18,781 bases of DNA from an uncultured Clostridia bacterium. Lineage in GTDB: Bacteria > Bacillota > Clostridia > Christensenellales > CAG-138. This document shows, one piece after another, positions 1-8,460 of this stretch. The stretch is taken from assembly GCA_937894955.1 (NCBI GenBank), contig CALAXO010000048.1:1-18781 (forward strand). The letters run 5' to 3'. The notes below the pieces were generated by a model, which made no database searches, was not told the origin of the DNA, and saw only the letters and a program-made list of their open reading frames with translations. Each line of letters opens with the position of its first letter. The first letter of the stretch is position 1. Both the position numbers and the translations under genes were made by a program.

Positions 1-969
1 CATGCCGATTCTGTGGTCCGTAACGCGTCCCTGCGGGAAGTTGTAGGTACGGATTCTTTCGCTTCTGTCGCCGGAACCGACTTGACTTTTGCGCGCCGAT
101 GCTTCTTTTGCTGCGGCTTCCGCGCGATACATTTCATAGAGACGGCTTTTAAGCACCTTCATTGCCTGTTCTTTATTGCGGCCCTGGCTGCGCTCATCCT
201 GGCTTTGAACAACAAGCCCCGTCGGAAGATGCGTTATTCTTATCGCGCTCTCCGTTTTGTTGACGTGCTGCCCGCCTGCGCCGCTTGAACGATAAGTGTC
301 TATGCGCAAATCTCCGGGATTAATTTCAACGTCAATATCCTCCGCCTCCGGAAGCACCGCAACCGTTGCCGCGCTTGTGTGAATTCGTCCCTGAGTCTCC
401 GTTTCGGGCACTCGCTGAACCCTGTGCACTCCGCTCTCGTATTTCATTCGGGAATATGCACCGCGGCCGTTGAGACTGAAAGTGGCTTCTTTAATTCCGC
501 CCATTTCCGTTTCGGCAATATCGATGAGCTCGTATTTGAAATTATGCCGCTCGGCATAGCGTTGATACATCCGCATAAGCACGGCGCCGAACAGTGCCGC
601 CTCATCCCCGCCCGTGCCCGCGCGTATTTCCATTATAACGTTTCGTTCATCGTTTTTATCCTTCGGAAGCAAAAGAATTTTAAGATTCTCCTGCTGCTGC
701 GCCGCTTTATGGGAAAGCTCCGCAAGCTCCTCCTCCGCAAGGGTCCGCATCTCCTGCTCGGTTTCTTCCGAATCGAGCATCGCCCTGCAATCCGCAATGC
801 CGCTCTCCGTTTCAAGGTATTCATCGTAGGCGGTGATTATCGGTTCAAGCGTTGAATGCTCTTTAACAAGCTCACGCCATGCGTTCATATCCGCCATGAC
901 CTCCGGAGAGGCGATTTTTTCCGCAAGCTGCTCATAATGCAGCTTCATCTGTTTAAGTCTGTTCAGCAT
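1..969 (-). CDS. prfA: Peptide chain release factor 1 (RF1), 3' end cut by window
   Basis: RF1 recognises UAA and UAG stop codons in the ribosomal A site and triggers hydrolysis of peptidyl-tRNA. 323 codons are visible; the family is about 355-360 residues, so roughly 35 C-terminal residues lie outside the window. Visible landmarks are RAGTGGDEA near residues 116-124, the stop-codon recognition tripeptide PET at about 188-190 within HRVQRVPETETQGRIHTSA, and the catalytic GGQ at about 232-234 in SSGAGGQHVN. The PxT form, not SPF, marks RF1 rather than RF2. The start ATG (969) overlaps the stop of prmC by 7 bases, so translation is probably coupled. PrmC, encoded immediately upstream, methylates the GGQ glutamine. 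No frameshift is seen in the visible part. Confidence 0.97.
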   Translation of the reverse strand, partial: MLNRLKQMKLHYEQLAEKIASPEVMADMNAWRELVKEHSTLEPIITAYDEYLETESGIADCRAMLDSEETEQEMRTLAEEELAELSHKAAQQQENLKILLLPKDKNDERNVIMEIRAGTGGDEAALFGAVLMRMYQRYAERHNFKYELIDIAETEMGGIKEATFSLNGRGAYSRMKYESGVHRVQRVPETETQGRIHTSAATVAVLPEAEDIDVEINPGDLRIDTYRSSGAGGQHVNKTESAIRITHLPTGLVVQSQDERSQGRNKEQAMKVLKSRLYEMYRAEAAAKEASARKSQVGSGDRSERIRTYNFPQGRVTDHRIGM

Positions 970-1877
970 ATCCTGTTATCTTTCATATGTTTGGGCAATT
1001 TTTTAACCCCGATTGAATCTTTTTCAACAACCACCACGCGATCGTTTCCGCAAATGTCCGAAAGCACGGAAACCGCTCCGTCATTCGCAAAAAGCTTTGA
1101 AACCGCCGCGCTCCGGTCAAAACCTGTTTCAAGCAGCAGCACGCCGCCCGGGTTCAGAAGGCATGAATACCCCTTTTGAATGCGCCTGTAAAACTCCAGT
1201 CCGTCCGCGCCGCCGTCAAGCGCAATCATCGGTTCGCGCAAAACCTCCGGCTGAAGCGAGTGAATAACATCGGTGCATATATAAGGCGGATTTATTGTAA
1301 TAATATCGAACCCGCTTGCCCGCTCTTTTGCAAAGGGCAGCGCGGCCTCGAAAAGGTCGCCCTGTCTGCACATGCAAAGCCCGCCGACGCCGTTTAATTG
1401 AATGTTTTTTTCCGCAACGGAAACAGCATCGGGGCTTATGTCGCAGAGCAGCGCGGGAACGCCCGTCCGCTTTGCAATTGATATTCCTATGCAGCCGCTG
1501 CCCGTGCAGACATCCAAAATAATTTTTACGGGCGCAGCTGTGTTCTTTCGCTTTGCAATGATTTTTTCCGCTGCTTCGGCAAGCGTTTCCGTGTCCGCAC
1601 GCGGAATCAGCACGTTTTCGTTCACCTTGAACGGCAGCCCCATGAACTCCCATTCGCCGATTATGTATTGCAGCGGTTCATGATTTTTTCTGCGTATTAT
1701 GCAGTATTGAAGTCTTTTCAGCGCATCGACCGGCATTTCATCCGCAAGTTCAAACGTGTATAATCTGCGTTTTCCGAGACAAAATGCCGCAAGCTGGCGC
1801 GCTTCAAACTCCGCATCTTCAAAACTCGTTTCAATTAGCTCCTTTCGGGCAAGTGCAGCGGCATCGCGAATTGTCAT
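963..1877 (-). CDS. prmC: Release factor glutamine N5-methyltransferase
   Basis: S-adenosylmethionine-dependent enzyme that methylates the glutamine of the GGQ motif in RF1/RF2. The 304 residues are slightly longer than the usual ~280. An N-terminal helical domain covers about residues 1-85. The catalytic Rossmann domain begins with VLIPRADTE (89-97), followed by the SAM-binding loop DVCTGSGCIG (122-131) and the diagnostic NPPY (196-199) that positions the substrate glutamine. The extra length is a short polar C-terminal tail. The ATG start overlaps the stop of the DUF1385 gene by four bases (ATGA), and its own stop overlaps the start of prfA, so the three genes are translationally coupled. 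prmC next to prfA is a very common bacterial arrangement. Confidence 0.96.
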   Translation of the reverse strand: MTIRDAAALARKELIETSFEDAEFEARQLAAFCLGKRRLYTFELADEMPVDALKRLQYCIIRRKNHEPLQYIIGEWEFMGLPFKVNENVLIPRADTETLAEAAEKIIAKRKNTAAPVKIILDVCTGSGCIGISIAKRTGVPALLCDISPDAVSVAEKNIQLNGVGGLCMCRQGDLFEAALPFAKERASGFDIITINPPYICTDVIHSLQPEVLREPMIALDGGADGLEFYRRIQKGYSCLLNPGGVLLLETGFDRSAAVSKLFANDGAVSVLSDICGNDRVVVVEKDSIGVKKLPKHMKDNRIC

Positions 1878-2986
1878 TGCTTATCGGCCGCCGTTTTCGT
1901 GTTTACTTCAGGCTCCGCATTCCCGGCATCTTCAACTTTTTCGGCTGCTGCCGCTTCTGCGTTTTTGTGCGGCTCCGCTGCATCGGCGGGTTCCGGGTTT
2001 TCGGGTTCATCCGCAAGCTTATTATAGTAATCGCAGCTTCTTTCACCCATTGCAATATAAAATGCCGCAATTGCAACCTCAAGCATATCCTCGGTGGGTT
2101 CTTTTGTTGTGATAAGCTGCAAGCCCATGCCGGGAGCGCGAACAACTTTTGCAAACCAGCCGTCACTCTTTGCCGCCGCATGCAGCACTTCATAGCTTAT
2201 GCCCGCAATGAGCGGAATGCAGATTATGCGGACGCCGAAGCGGAAAAGGAATTCAAGAATGCTGTTCTGAATTTCAAATTTGAATCCGTAGATGAACACG
2301 GCATCGATAACGGTAAGAAACAGAATCGATACCGCCATCACAAGGAAAAGATAATTCGTTCCGCAGCGCGGATGCAGCCGACTGTATTTTTTTGCACGGG
2401 CGGGAATAAGCTCATCCTCTGCCTCGTAGCAGGCAATCGTTTTATGCTCCGCACCGTGATACATGAACAGCCGCTTCATGTCTTTTATGCAGGAACAGCC
2501 GAAAAGATAACCGATATAAATTCCCACGCGCAAAACACCCTCGACGAGCGAACGCCAAAGGCTCTTTGTCTGCCCGAAAATCATCGACGAAATCAACTGC
2601 GGAAGAAGCACAAAAAGCCCGACAGCAAGCGCAACGCCAAGCACAAGCGCAACTGTTATTGCGATGTTTTCAACGGATTTTCCGAAAGTTTTCGCAAGCC
2701 ATTTTTCGAATTTTGTCGGTTCCTCATCCGCAAACGCATCTTCGCCGTACATTTTTGCGGAATCCATCGTTGTGGACATGCCGGTTGTGAGCGATTCAAC
2801 AAGCGCAACAATTCCGCGAATTATCGGCAGCCCCCAAAAAGTGCCCTTCTGCGCTTTTGAAACCTGATTTTTGTAACTTGCAACAATTTTTCCGTCCGCG
2901 CGGCGCACTGCCATTGCAATGCCCTTATCGGATTTCATCATAACGCCTTCCATAACGGCCTGACCGCCGACAGCGCATTTTCTCAT
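1874..2986 (-). CDS. DUF1385 family membrane protein (YqhQ-like)
   Basis: Conserved membrane protein of unknown biochemical function, typical of Bacillota, where it is often encoded just before prmC-prfA. The 370 residues open with the family signature GGQAVMEGVMM (7-17). Hydrophobic segments lie at about 108-130, 150-166, 213-236 and 250-265. Conserved polar motifs YHGAEHKTIACYE (176-188) and HPRCGTNYLF (205-214) carry His, Glu and Cys residues that could bind metal; that is inference. The last ~50 residues are a low-complexity Ala/Glu/Pro tail. A good AAAGGTG ribosome binding site lies 7 bases before the ATG. The stop overlaps prmC by four bases. The rpmE gene often found upstream in related genomes is absent; cysS is there instead. 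Confidence 0.93.
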   Translation of the reverse strand: MRKCAVGGQAVMEGVMMKSDKGIAMAVRRADGKIVASYKNQVSKAQKGTFWGLPIIRGIVALVESLTTGMSTTMDSAKMYGEDAFADEEPTKFEKWLAKTFGKSVENIAITVALVLGVALAVGLFVLLPQLISSMIFGQTKSLWRSLVEGVLRVGIYIGYLFGCSCIKDMKRLFMYHGAEHKTIACYEAEDELIPARAKKYSRLHPRCGTNYLFLVMAVSILFLTVIDAVFIYGFKFEIQNSILEFLFRFGVRIICIPLIAGISYEVLHAAAKSDGWFAKVVRAPGMGLQLITTKEPTEDMLEVAIAAFYIAMGERSCDYYNKLADEPENPEPADAAEPHKNAEAAAAEKVEDAGNAEPEVNTKTAADKQ

Positions 2987-3117
2987 AATATCACACCTTT
3001 CTCTGTTATTTTTTTACTCTTATTTGCTAAGTTGAGCGTCTCGGAGCAAAAACTCCGAATAAACTTCGGCGGGGGAGCAAAGATTATTGCCCCTCCGCTT
3101 TGCGGTTTTTCACGGAT

Positions 3118-4533
3118 TTATGCCTTTGTCCAGCTTGTTCCTTCCTTTGAGTCCTTAAGCGTAACGCCCTTTTCTGCAAGCTCCGCACGAATTTCATCCG
3201 CACGGGCATAGTTTTTGTTCTTTTTTGCCTCTGTACGTTCGCGAATGAGGTCTTCAACATATCGAACAAACCCGTCCGAATGCTCTTCCGCAGTGTTCGT
3301 GCCGCCCGAAAGCAGATTAAGTGAAAGCACCCTGTCAAAATCCGCAATAATTGCGCGTTTTGTCGCGCCGTTCACATCCGAATCTTTAAGCAAATCGTAA
3401 AGCACCGTCAAACCGAGTGAAGTGTTCAAATCGTTGCCCACTTTTTCGATAAAGCGGCGGCGGTAATCCTCCACCTGCGCCGCATTTATTTCGCCCTCCT
3501 GAGGTATGCCCGCAATGCGGTTGAGCAGCCTTTCGTAAGCGGCTTTCGAATTATCCAGCGTATCGTAGCTGAATTCAAGCGGCTTTCTGTAGTGGCTTTG
3601 CAGGCAGAACATTCTGTATACGAGAGGGTCATAACCCTTTTCCTGCAAAACGGAAACCGTCAGGATATTGCCCTTTGACTTGCTCATTTTTCCCTCGCGG
3701 TCGTTCAGATGCTGAACATGGAACCAGTGGCTGCACCACGGATGCCCGACGGCCGCTTCACTCTGCGCGATTTCGTTTGTGTGATGCGGAAAAATATTAT
3801 CCACACCGCCGCAATGCAGGTCGAGATACTCCCCGAGGTGCTTCATGCTGATTGCAGAGCACTCGATATGCCAGCCGGGATAGCCGACGCCCCACGGGCT
3901 GTCCCATTTCAGTTCCTGAGAATCGAATTTGGATTTTGTGAACCAAAGCACAAAGTCTGACTTGTTGCGCTTGTTTCCGTCCTCTTCAACATCGCTGCGC
4001 ACACCGACAAGCAAGTCATCCGACGAATGCCCTGTGAGCTGATAATAATCCTTGAGTTTGGAGGTGTCAAAATAGATATTTCCGCCCGCTTCGTATGCAT
4101 AGCCGTTCTCAAACAGTTTTTCGATAAGTTTTATGTATTCGGCAATGCAGTTCGTCGCAGGTTCAACAACATCGGGAGTTTTGATGTTCAGCTTACGGCA
4201 ATCGTCAAAGAACGCATTCTCATAAAATTTAGCAAGCTCCATAACGGTTTTGCCCTCGCGCTTTGCACCGGAGACCATCTTGTCTTCGCCGGTGTCACCG
4301 TCGCTTGACAGATGCCCCACGTCCGTTATGTTCATCACACGCTTCACATCATAGCCGATATAGCGCAGGAATTTTTCGAGCACATCCTCCATGATATAGG
4401 AGCGGAGGTTGCCGATATGCGCAAAATGATAAACAGTCGGGCCGCAGGTATACATGCTGACCTTGCCCGCCTCGCGCGGCACAAACTCGTCCACGCGCTT
4501 TGTAAGAGTGTTATATAAATAGAATTTTTCCAT
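3118..4533 (-). CDS. cysS: Cysteine--tRNA ligase
   Basis: Class I aminoacyl-tRNA synthetase that charges tRNA-Cys in the cytoplasm. From the chosen start it has 471 residues (family about 460-470). Visible are CGPTVY with zinc ligand Cys30, the HIGN signature at 39-42, WHIECSA with Cys225, FPHHTNEIAQSE supplying His250 and Glu254, and KMSKSKGN starting near 282. Together Cys, Cys, His and Glu form the zinc site that discriminates cysteine. An ATG three codons upstream (4542) is also in frame, but an AAAGGA ribosome site lies 10 bases before the 4533 ATG and only one base before the 4542 ATG, so 4533 is preferred. The gene follows the EIIC-like gene by 52 bases and is probably co-transcribed with it. 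No T-box leader is seen. Confidence 0.96.
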   Translation of the reverse strand: MEKFYLYNTLTKRVDEFVPREAGKVSMYTCGPTVYHFAHIGNLRSYIMEDVLEKFLRYIGYDVKRVMNITDVGHLSSDGDTGEDKMVSGAKREGKTVMELAKFYENAFFDDCRKLNIKTPDVVEPATNCIAEYIKLIEKLFENGYAYEAGGNIYFDTSKLKDYYQLTGHSSDDLLVGVRSDVEEDGNKRNKSDFVLWFTKSKFDSQELKWDSPWGVGYPGWHIECSAISMKHLGEYLDLHCGGVDNIFPHHTNEIAQSEAAVGHPWCSHWFHVQHLNDREGKMSKSKGNILTVSVLQEKGYDPLVYRMFCLQSHYRKPLEFSYDTLDNSKAAYERLLNRIAGIPQEGEINAAQVEDYRRRFIEKVGNDLNTSLGLTVLYDLLKDSDVNGATKRAIIADFDRVLSLNLLSGGTNTAEEHSDGFVRYVEDLIRERTEAKKNKNYARADEIRAELAEKGVTLKDSKEGTSWTKA

Positions 4534-4585
4534 GTTCTTCATTTCCTTTCAAGAAAAACTTAAAAAAGTTTCGCTGCCGCACAGC

Positions 4586-5713
4586 TCAGTCAAGCAGCAT
4601 ATCGTTCTGTTTTATCCACCCGAGCCTGCGCATTATTTCGCTGAAAAGCAGAGAAAGCGCAGCGGGAGCAGCAATATGCAGCAGCAGCACGCGAAGCAGT
4701 ATCGACCACCACTCGCTGCCGTTTTGAAGCATTGTCGTAAACGTTCCTATCTGACCCACAAATCCGCAGGTACCCATGCCGCCCGAAATGCCTTCGTTCA
4801 GCATTTGGAACACCGTTGTTCCGAACGGTCCGAGGATCGCGCTTGCAAGCGTCGGCGGAACAAGGATTGCGGGATGACGCAATATATTCGGCACCTGGAG
4901 CATTGATGTGCCGAGTCCCTGAGAAACAATGCCGCCCCAGCGGTTTTCGCGGAAGCTTGAAACCGCAAAACCGACCATCTGGCACGAACAGCCGATCGTT
5001 GCGGCACCCGCTGCAAGCATAAGCCCGGTTTTAACATCCGGTGCGGCATTTGCCGTTACAAATATCATGGAGGCAATTGCGGCGCTCGAAATCGGAGCCG
5101 TCAGAATGATGCCCATAACAACGGAAACTATGATGCCCATCGGAATCGGGTTCAGATAGGTTGCTTTGCCGATTATGTAACCGAGCCACTTCATGAATGC
5201 GCCGAGCGGTGCGCCGAGAAGCACACCCACAACGCCGCCCGTCAGCAGCACCGCAATGGGAACAAGGAGAATATCAACTTTTGTTTTGCCTTCAACAAGC
5301 CTTCCGATTTCGATTCCGATAACGGCAGCAATATAAGCCCCGACAGGACCCGCGCCGCCTGCACCGCTTGTATAGCCTATCGCTCCGGCAACGACCGCAG
5401 CGCAGAGCGTCAGAGCTTTTGCGCCCAACCCGACAGCGATCGCCGCGCCGATCGCACCGCCGACAACAAAGCCGTTCTGTGCAGCCTTCACAATCGGATC
5501 AAGAATGCCCGAAAGTGCGGGAATGCGTGCAAACTGTGCAATTATCGTGCCGATGAGCAAAGAGGCAAAAAGACCCTTTGCCATTGCTCCGAGAGCCTTA
5601 ATAAAGTACCTGTCCGCATAATGCTTCACAATGTCTCCGAAGCTGCGTTTAGCGTCTGCACCGCAGGGAGCTGCTTTTTCTTTCGAAGGAGCGATGTTCT
5701 CGTTGTTTTCCAT
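4586..5713 (-). CDS. PTS EIIC-like membrane protein (PfoR / PTS_EIIC_2 family)
   Basis: Very hydrophobic 375-residue protein with about 8-10 membrane segments, rich in Gly/Ala, matching the EIIC-2 family that includes the Clostridium perfringens regulator PfoR. Family-typical stretches are the Gly-rich VVGGAIGAAIAVGLGAKALT, LNPIPMGIIVSVVMGIILTAPISSAA, and GGMGTCGFVGQIGTF near the C terminus. The first ~25 residues are polar and cytoplasmic. The preferred start is the ATG at 5713, with GAGG six bases upstream; an in-frame GTG at 5725 overlaps that ribosome site and is unlikely. No EIIA, EIIB or HPr gene lies nearby, so sugar phosphotransfer is doubtful. Substrate is unknown; members of this family are often annotated as putative regulators or transporters. 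cysS follows after 52 bases. Confidence 0.85.
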   Translation of the reverse strand: MENNENIAPSKEKAAPCGADAKRSFGDIVKHYADRYFIKALGAMAKGLFASLLIGTIIAQFARIPALSGILDPIVKAAQNGFVVGGAIGAAIAVGLGAKALTLCAAVVAGAIGYTSGAGGAGPVGAYIAAVIGIEIGRLVEGKTKVDILLVPIAVLLTGGVVGVLLGAPLGAFMKWLGYIIGKATYLNPIPMGIIVSVVMGIILTAPISSAAIASMIFVTANAAPDVKTGLMLAAGAATIGCSCQMVGFAVSSFRENRWGGIVSQGLGTSMLQVPNILRHPAILVPPTLASAILGPFGTTVFQMLNEGISGGMGTCGFVGQIGTFTTMLQNGSEWWSILLRVLLLHIAAPAALSLLFSEIMRRLGWIKQNDMLLD

Positions 5714-5771
5714 TGCTTGCCTCACTTATTTCAAGTTGTTTTTTGTGTTTTTATCCGCAGAACTTCCTCAA

Positions 5772-5794
5772 AAGGCTCCGCCTGTTTCAGCCTT
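5772..5794 (-). terminator. Weak hairpin followed by four T (possible attenuator/terminator)
   Basis: On the minus strand AAGGCT pairs with AGCCTT across an 11-base loop and is followed by a short T run. It lies in the 119-base gap between the lipoprotein gene and the EIIC-like gene. A second small dyad (GCGGA/TCCGC, 5815-5829) sits just after the lipoprotein stop. The stem is short and the T run poor, so it may only attenuate read-through. Confidence 0.25.
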
Positions 5795-5832
5795 CAGTCA
5801 AAGTTCAATCGAGTGCGGAGCTGTTCCGCGAA

Positions 5833-6822
5833 TTATTTTTTAACGTCGTCTATTGTGGGTTCATCATCGTCAAACTCGAACGCCGCCTTGGGTGCGCGGG
5901 GCACGCCGCCTCCCGGCTGCTGCTGAGCTTCGCGCTTTGCGTTCTTGTCAACGTATTTGCCCGTCCAGATGATCGCCGCAACGAACACGGCGCAGAGCAG
6001 ACCGAACAGAATCATGCTGACCGTTTGCAGCTTGCCAAAACCGTCCAAAGCGGAAACAACACCCGCCGCAATCATGATGACGGCCGCTGCAAGGCAGCTT
6101 ATGCGCATTGCCTTTTTGTGTTTTGCTTCCATGCCCTCTTTTACAAACTCGGCATCAAAGATTCTGCCGCGGCCGGAAATTGCGGAATAGAGCAGATACA
6201 GACCGATAACGAACATCACAATGTCGAAAAGGCTTACCGATTGGCGATCGACATTGAGCTTTACAGTCTCTTTCAATTCGCTGCCGTTGGCGCAGGATGC
6301 ATTGATGCGAATCTCGCCGAGAGCGGAAGCCTTTACGAACAGATAGCCGTTCTTTTCGTTGATTTCATAAGTGATTTTATCTGAGGATGCCGGCGTTTCC
6401 GAAAGGTTCCCGTCCTTATCCTTTTCAAAAAGCTCAACGGTATATTTAACCGTGTTGTCTTCGGCCGTGTCAGCTTTCGGTGCATCCGGAGCGGTTGTCG
6501 CATCCGGTGCCGCCGTCGCATCCGGTGCGTATGTATCCAAGGCATCGGAATCGCCGTTGGACTTGTCGGTTAAAATTTTGTACGTATTGTCTTCATAGCA
6601 GAAAAATCCGACCGCCGTGTTGACATTCACCTGAATCGACTGCACATTATGCACAAAGGTAAGCTGTCTGTCGGCATATGCAACGGTTGAATCGTCCTCT
6701 GCATTGATACTCGGCTGTTTGCCGCTGCCCATCATGCAGCCCGTCAACGTAAGACAGAGCGCAAGCACTGCCGCAATAAGAGCCGCAATGCGAACATTGT
6801 GTTTTTTGTTTCCTGATTTCAT
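5833..6822 (-). CDS. Lipoprotein with C-terminal membrane domain, function unknown
   Basis: 329 residues, not recognised as a named family. A signal sequence (about 8-28) ends in the lipobox LTGC (26-29), so Cys29 should be lipidated. The extracytoplasmic part (30-195) contains a short tandem low-complexity linker of APDAT-type units (99-114). Three hydrophobic segments follow at about 199-216, 240-258 and 266-285, and the protein ends in a charged, Pro/Gly-rich and acidic tail. This predicts an outer domain tethered at both ends, with a cytoplasmic tail. A strong AGGAGG site lies 9 bases before the ATG. The gene sits between kamC (88 bases upstream) and the EIIC-like gene on the same strand. 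Its role is not evident from the sequence. Confidence 0.88.
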   Translation of the reverse strand: MKSGNKKHNVRIAALIAAVLALCLTLTGCMMGSGKQPSINAEDDSTVAYADRQLTFVHNVQSIQVNVNTAVGFFCYEDNTYKILTDKSNGDSDALDTYAPDATAAPDATTAPDAPKADTAEDNTVKYTVELFEKDKDGNLSETPASSDKITYEINEKNGYLFVKASALGEIRINASCANGSELKETVKLNVDRQSVSLFDIVMFVIGLYLLYSAISGRGRIFDAEFVKEGMEAKHKKAMRISCLAAAVIMIAAGVVSALDGFGKLQTVSMILFGLLCAVFVAAIIWTGKYVDKNAKREAQQQPGGGVPRAPKAAFEFDDDEPTIDDVKK

Positions 6823-6910
6823 ATTGTAAGTCCTCCTGTATTCTGCCTTTCAGACATTTTAATTTTTATGTTTAATGCCGCATTCGTTTCGTATCCGTAC
6901 GGCACGGGGT

Positions 6911-8386
6911 TCACATTTTTGTTTCCTCCGCATTTACACAGCGCATGAACTCATCAGAAACACGCATTGCTCTGCAAATCGCCAGCGCATCACGCGGCGG
7001 ATTCACATCGCCTGCAACACGATACAATCCGTAGTCCATGAGTTTAGGAAGCACGGAGGCCCTTGAAGCATCGTTCCCGGCCAATGCTGCATCGAGCACG
7101 GCAGGTTCAACGTTTTTGAGCCCGATAACCTGATAGTGCATGGACGCACAGCATGCAACATCGTCGAAATGCGTTGTTATCAGCGCAAAACAACCGCGCC
7201 GATCGTTGAAATACTTCACTGCCGCCCGCACAAGCGCCGCACCTTCGTGCGGGTTCGTTCCGCGCGCAAACTCATCAAGCAGAATTAGCGCAGTGCTTTC
7301 GGTTTTTATCTCGGAAAGAATGCCGTCAAAGCGAATCATCTCCCCGCCGAAACTCGAAAGCCCGCCCAAGCTGTCCTCCATATCCTCACAGAGCAAGTGT
7401 ATGCCTGCAAAATGCGGCAATTCTGCTTTGCTGCAAAAAACAGGGAAACCGCACAGCGCAAGCAGCACGTTCAGCGCAAGCGTTTTGACTGCAACGGATT
7501 TTCCGCCCATGTTTGCGCCCGTGATAACGGTTGAACCGGGTAAAAGCTCAATGCTGACCGGGGTAAACTTCCGCCCGGACGAATGCAGTGCATCAGCTGT
7601 CTGCGGGTTGATCATTTCGTTAAGAAGAACCCGCTGCCCGTTTGCTTCAACTTTCGGAATGCTGCCGCCCCTGCTGCACATAAATCTTGCTTTTGCAAGC
7701 GCAAAATCGAACCTTGCAATGCTTTTAATCACATGCTCCGCCTCGTGAGAATGTGCAGCAAAGGCTCTTGTCATCTCCGTGCGGATGCGCAGTTCTTCAC
7801 TCTCTTCCCTTGCAGCAAGCAGAGTTCTTTCCGCTTCAAGTGCATCCCGCCCCTCGACATGATCTCGGCGCAATTCGGCATCGACCCGCTTGCGCCTGCG
7901 CCGAATTCCCGCAAGCTCCGCGGATGCGCTGTCGCTCACGCGAAAAGTCATTGCACGCATTCCGTCCGGGTCAACAATTGAAAGCGCGTGCGGCAGGGGG
8001 TGAATATCGATTTCATTCAGCCTTTCGCGGCAGGGAATCTTTGAAAATGCCTCCGCAAGCGCATCAAGCTTTATCAAAAAACGTTTAATTTCGAAGAATT
8101 CAACGTCTGTAAGCGTCATTTCGCGGCTGCGTGCGACCGAACGGCGAACATCTTTAAGCTGCATCAGCGCACGCTCGGCGGCAGACAGCGCATCCCTTGC
8201 GGCATCGCTGCGGATCGTTTCCGCAAGCAGACGAACATTTTCAAGTTCGCGGCAAAGCCGCGCATTTTCTCCGCACGGATACGCATGGGTATGCCGTGCA
8301 AGCTCCTCTCCGAAGGGGGAGCAAGTCTGCAAATTTTTAATTATGTAGGCAAATCCTATCGTTGCCCGCTGTTGTTTGTCAAGCAT
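6911..8386 (-). CDS. kamC: MutS-like ATPase, lysine 5,6-aminomutase reactivase subunit KamC-like
   Basis: 491 residues. The C-terminal half carries a MutS-type ATPase: Walker A GANMGGKS (290-297), signature-like GLSSFGGEM (342-350), Walker B LILLDE (367-372) and TTHFDD (404-409). The N-terminal half is helical with a charged lever-like stretch (about 155-215). It lacks the mismatch-recognition domain of MutS and the Smr nuclease domain of MutS2. Pairing with KamB immediately upstream (74 bases) identifies it as the KamC type, whose role is to exchange damaged B12 cofactor on adenosylcobalamin-dependent aminomutases at the cost of ATP. That role is family knowledge; the target enzyme is not in the window. 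The start is the first ATG after an in-frame stop, with no clear ribosome site. Alternative: a generic MutS-family ATPase. Confidence 0.85.
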   Translation of the reverse strand: MLDKQQRATIGFAYIIKNLQTCSPFGEELARHTHAYPCGENARLCRELENVRLLAETIRSDAARDALSAAERALMQLKDVRRSVARSREMTLTDVEFFEIKRFLIKLDALAEAFSKIPCRERLNEIDIHPLPHALSIVDPDGMRAMTFRVSDSASAELAGIRRRRKRVDAELRRDHVEGRDALEAERTLLAAREESEELRIRTEMTRAFAAHSHEAEHVIKSIARFDFALAKARFMCSRGGSIPKVEANGQRVLLNEMINPQTADALHSSGRKFTPVSIELLPGSTVITGANMGGKSVAVKTLALNVLLALCGFPVFCSKAELPHFAGIHLLCEDMEDSLGGLSSFGGEMIRFDGILSEIKTESTALILLDEFARGTNPHEGAALVRAAVKYFNDRRGCFALITTHFDDVACCASMHYQVIGLKNVEPAVLDAALAGNDASRASVLPKLMDYGLYRVAGDVNPPRDALAICRAMRVSDEFMRCVNAEETKM

Positions 8387-8460
8387 AGTTTTATTATGTC
8401 AATTCATGTTCGGTCGTTTATTCGTGAAAGCGCAGGAATATAGATTTCACGCACGCGGGT

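Noticed and set aside
1784..2860. Long plus-strand open frame (358 codons) opposite the DUF1385 gene
   Set aside because: The translation is Arg/Cys/His-rich with no domain pattern and no ribosome site; the minus-strand frame has clear family motifs. Antisense shadow.
3030..3117. Terminator between cysS and DUF1385
   Set aside because: Three small dyads are present (for example CGGAG/CTCCG at about 3042-3057) but none has a T run after it on the minus strand.
4534..4585. T-box leader before cysS
   Set aside because: The gap is only 52 bases and has no specifier or antiterminator elements; the gene is probably read from upstream.
5713..6384. Plus-strand open frame (223 codons) opposite the lipoprotein gene
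   Set aside because: Same reasons: no start signal and low-quality composition, antisense to a gene with signal peptide and strong ribosome site.
6911..8386. MutS2 assignment for the MutS-like ATPase
   Set aside because: The protein is far shorter than MutS2 and lacks the C-terminal Smr nuclease domain; the KamB neighbour argues for KamC.
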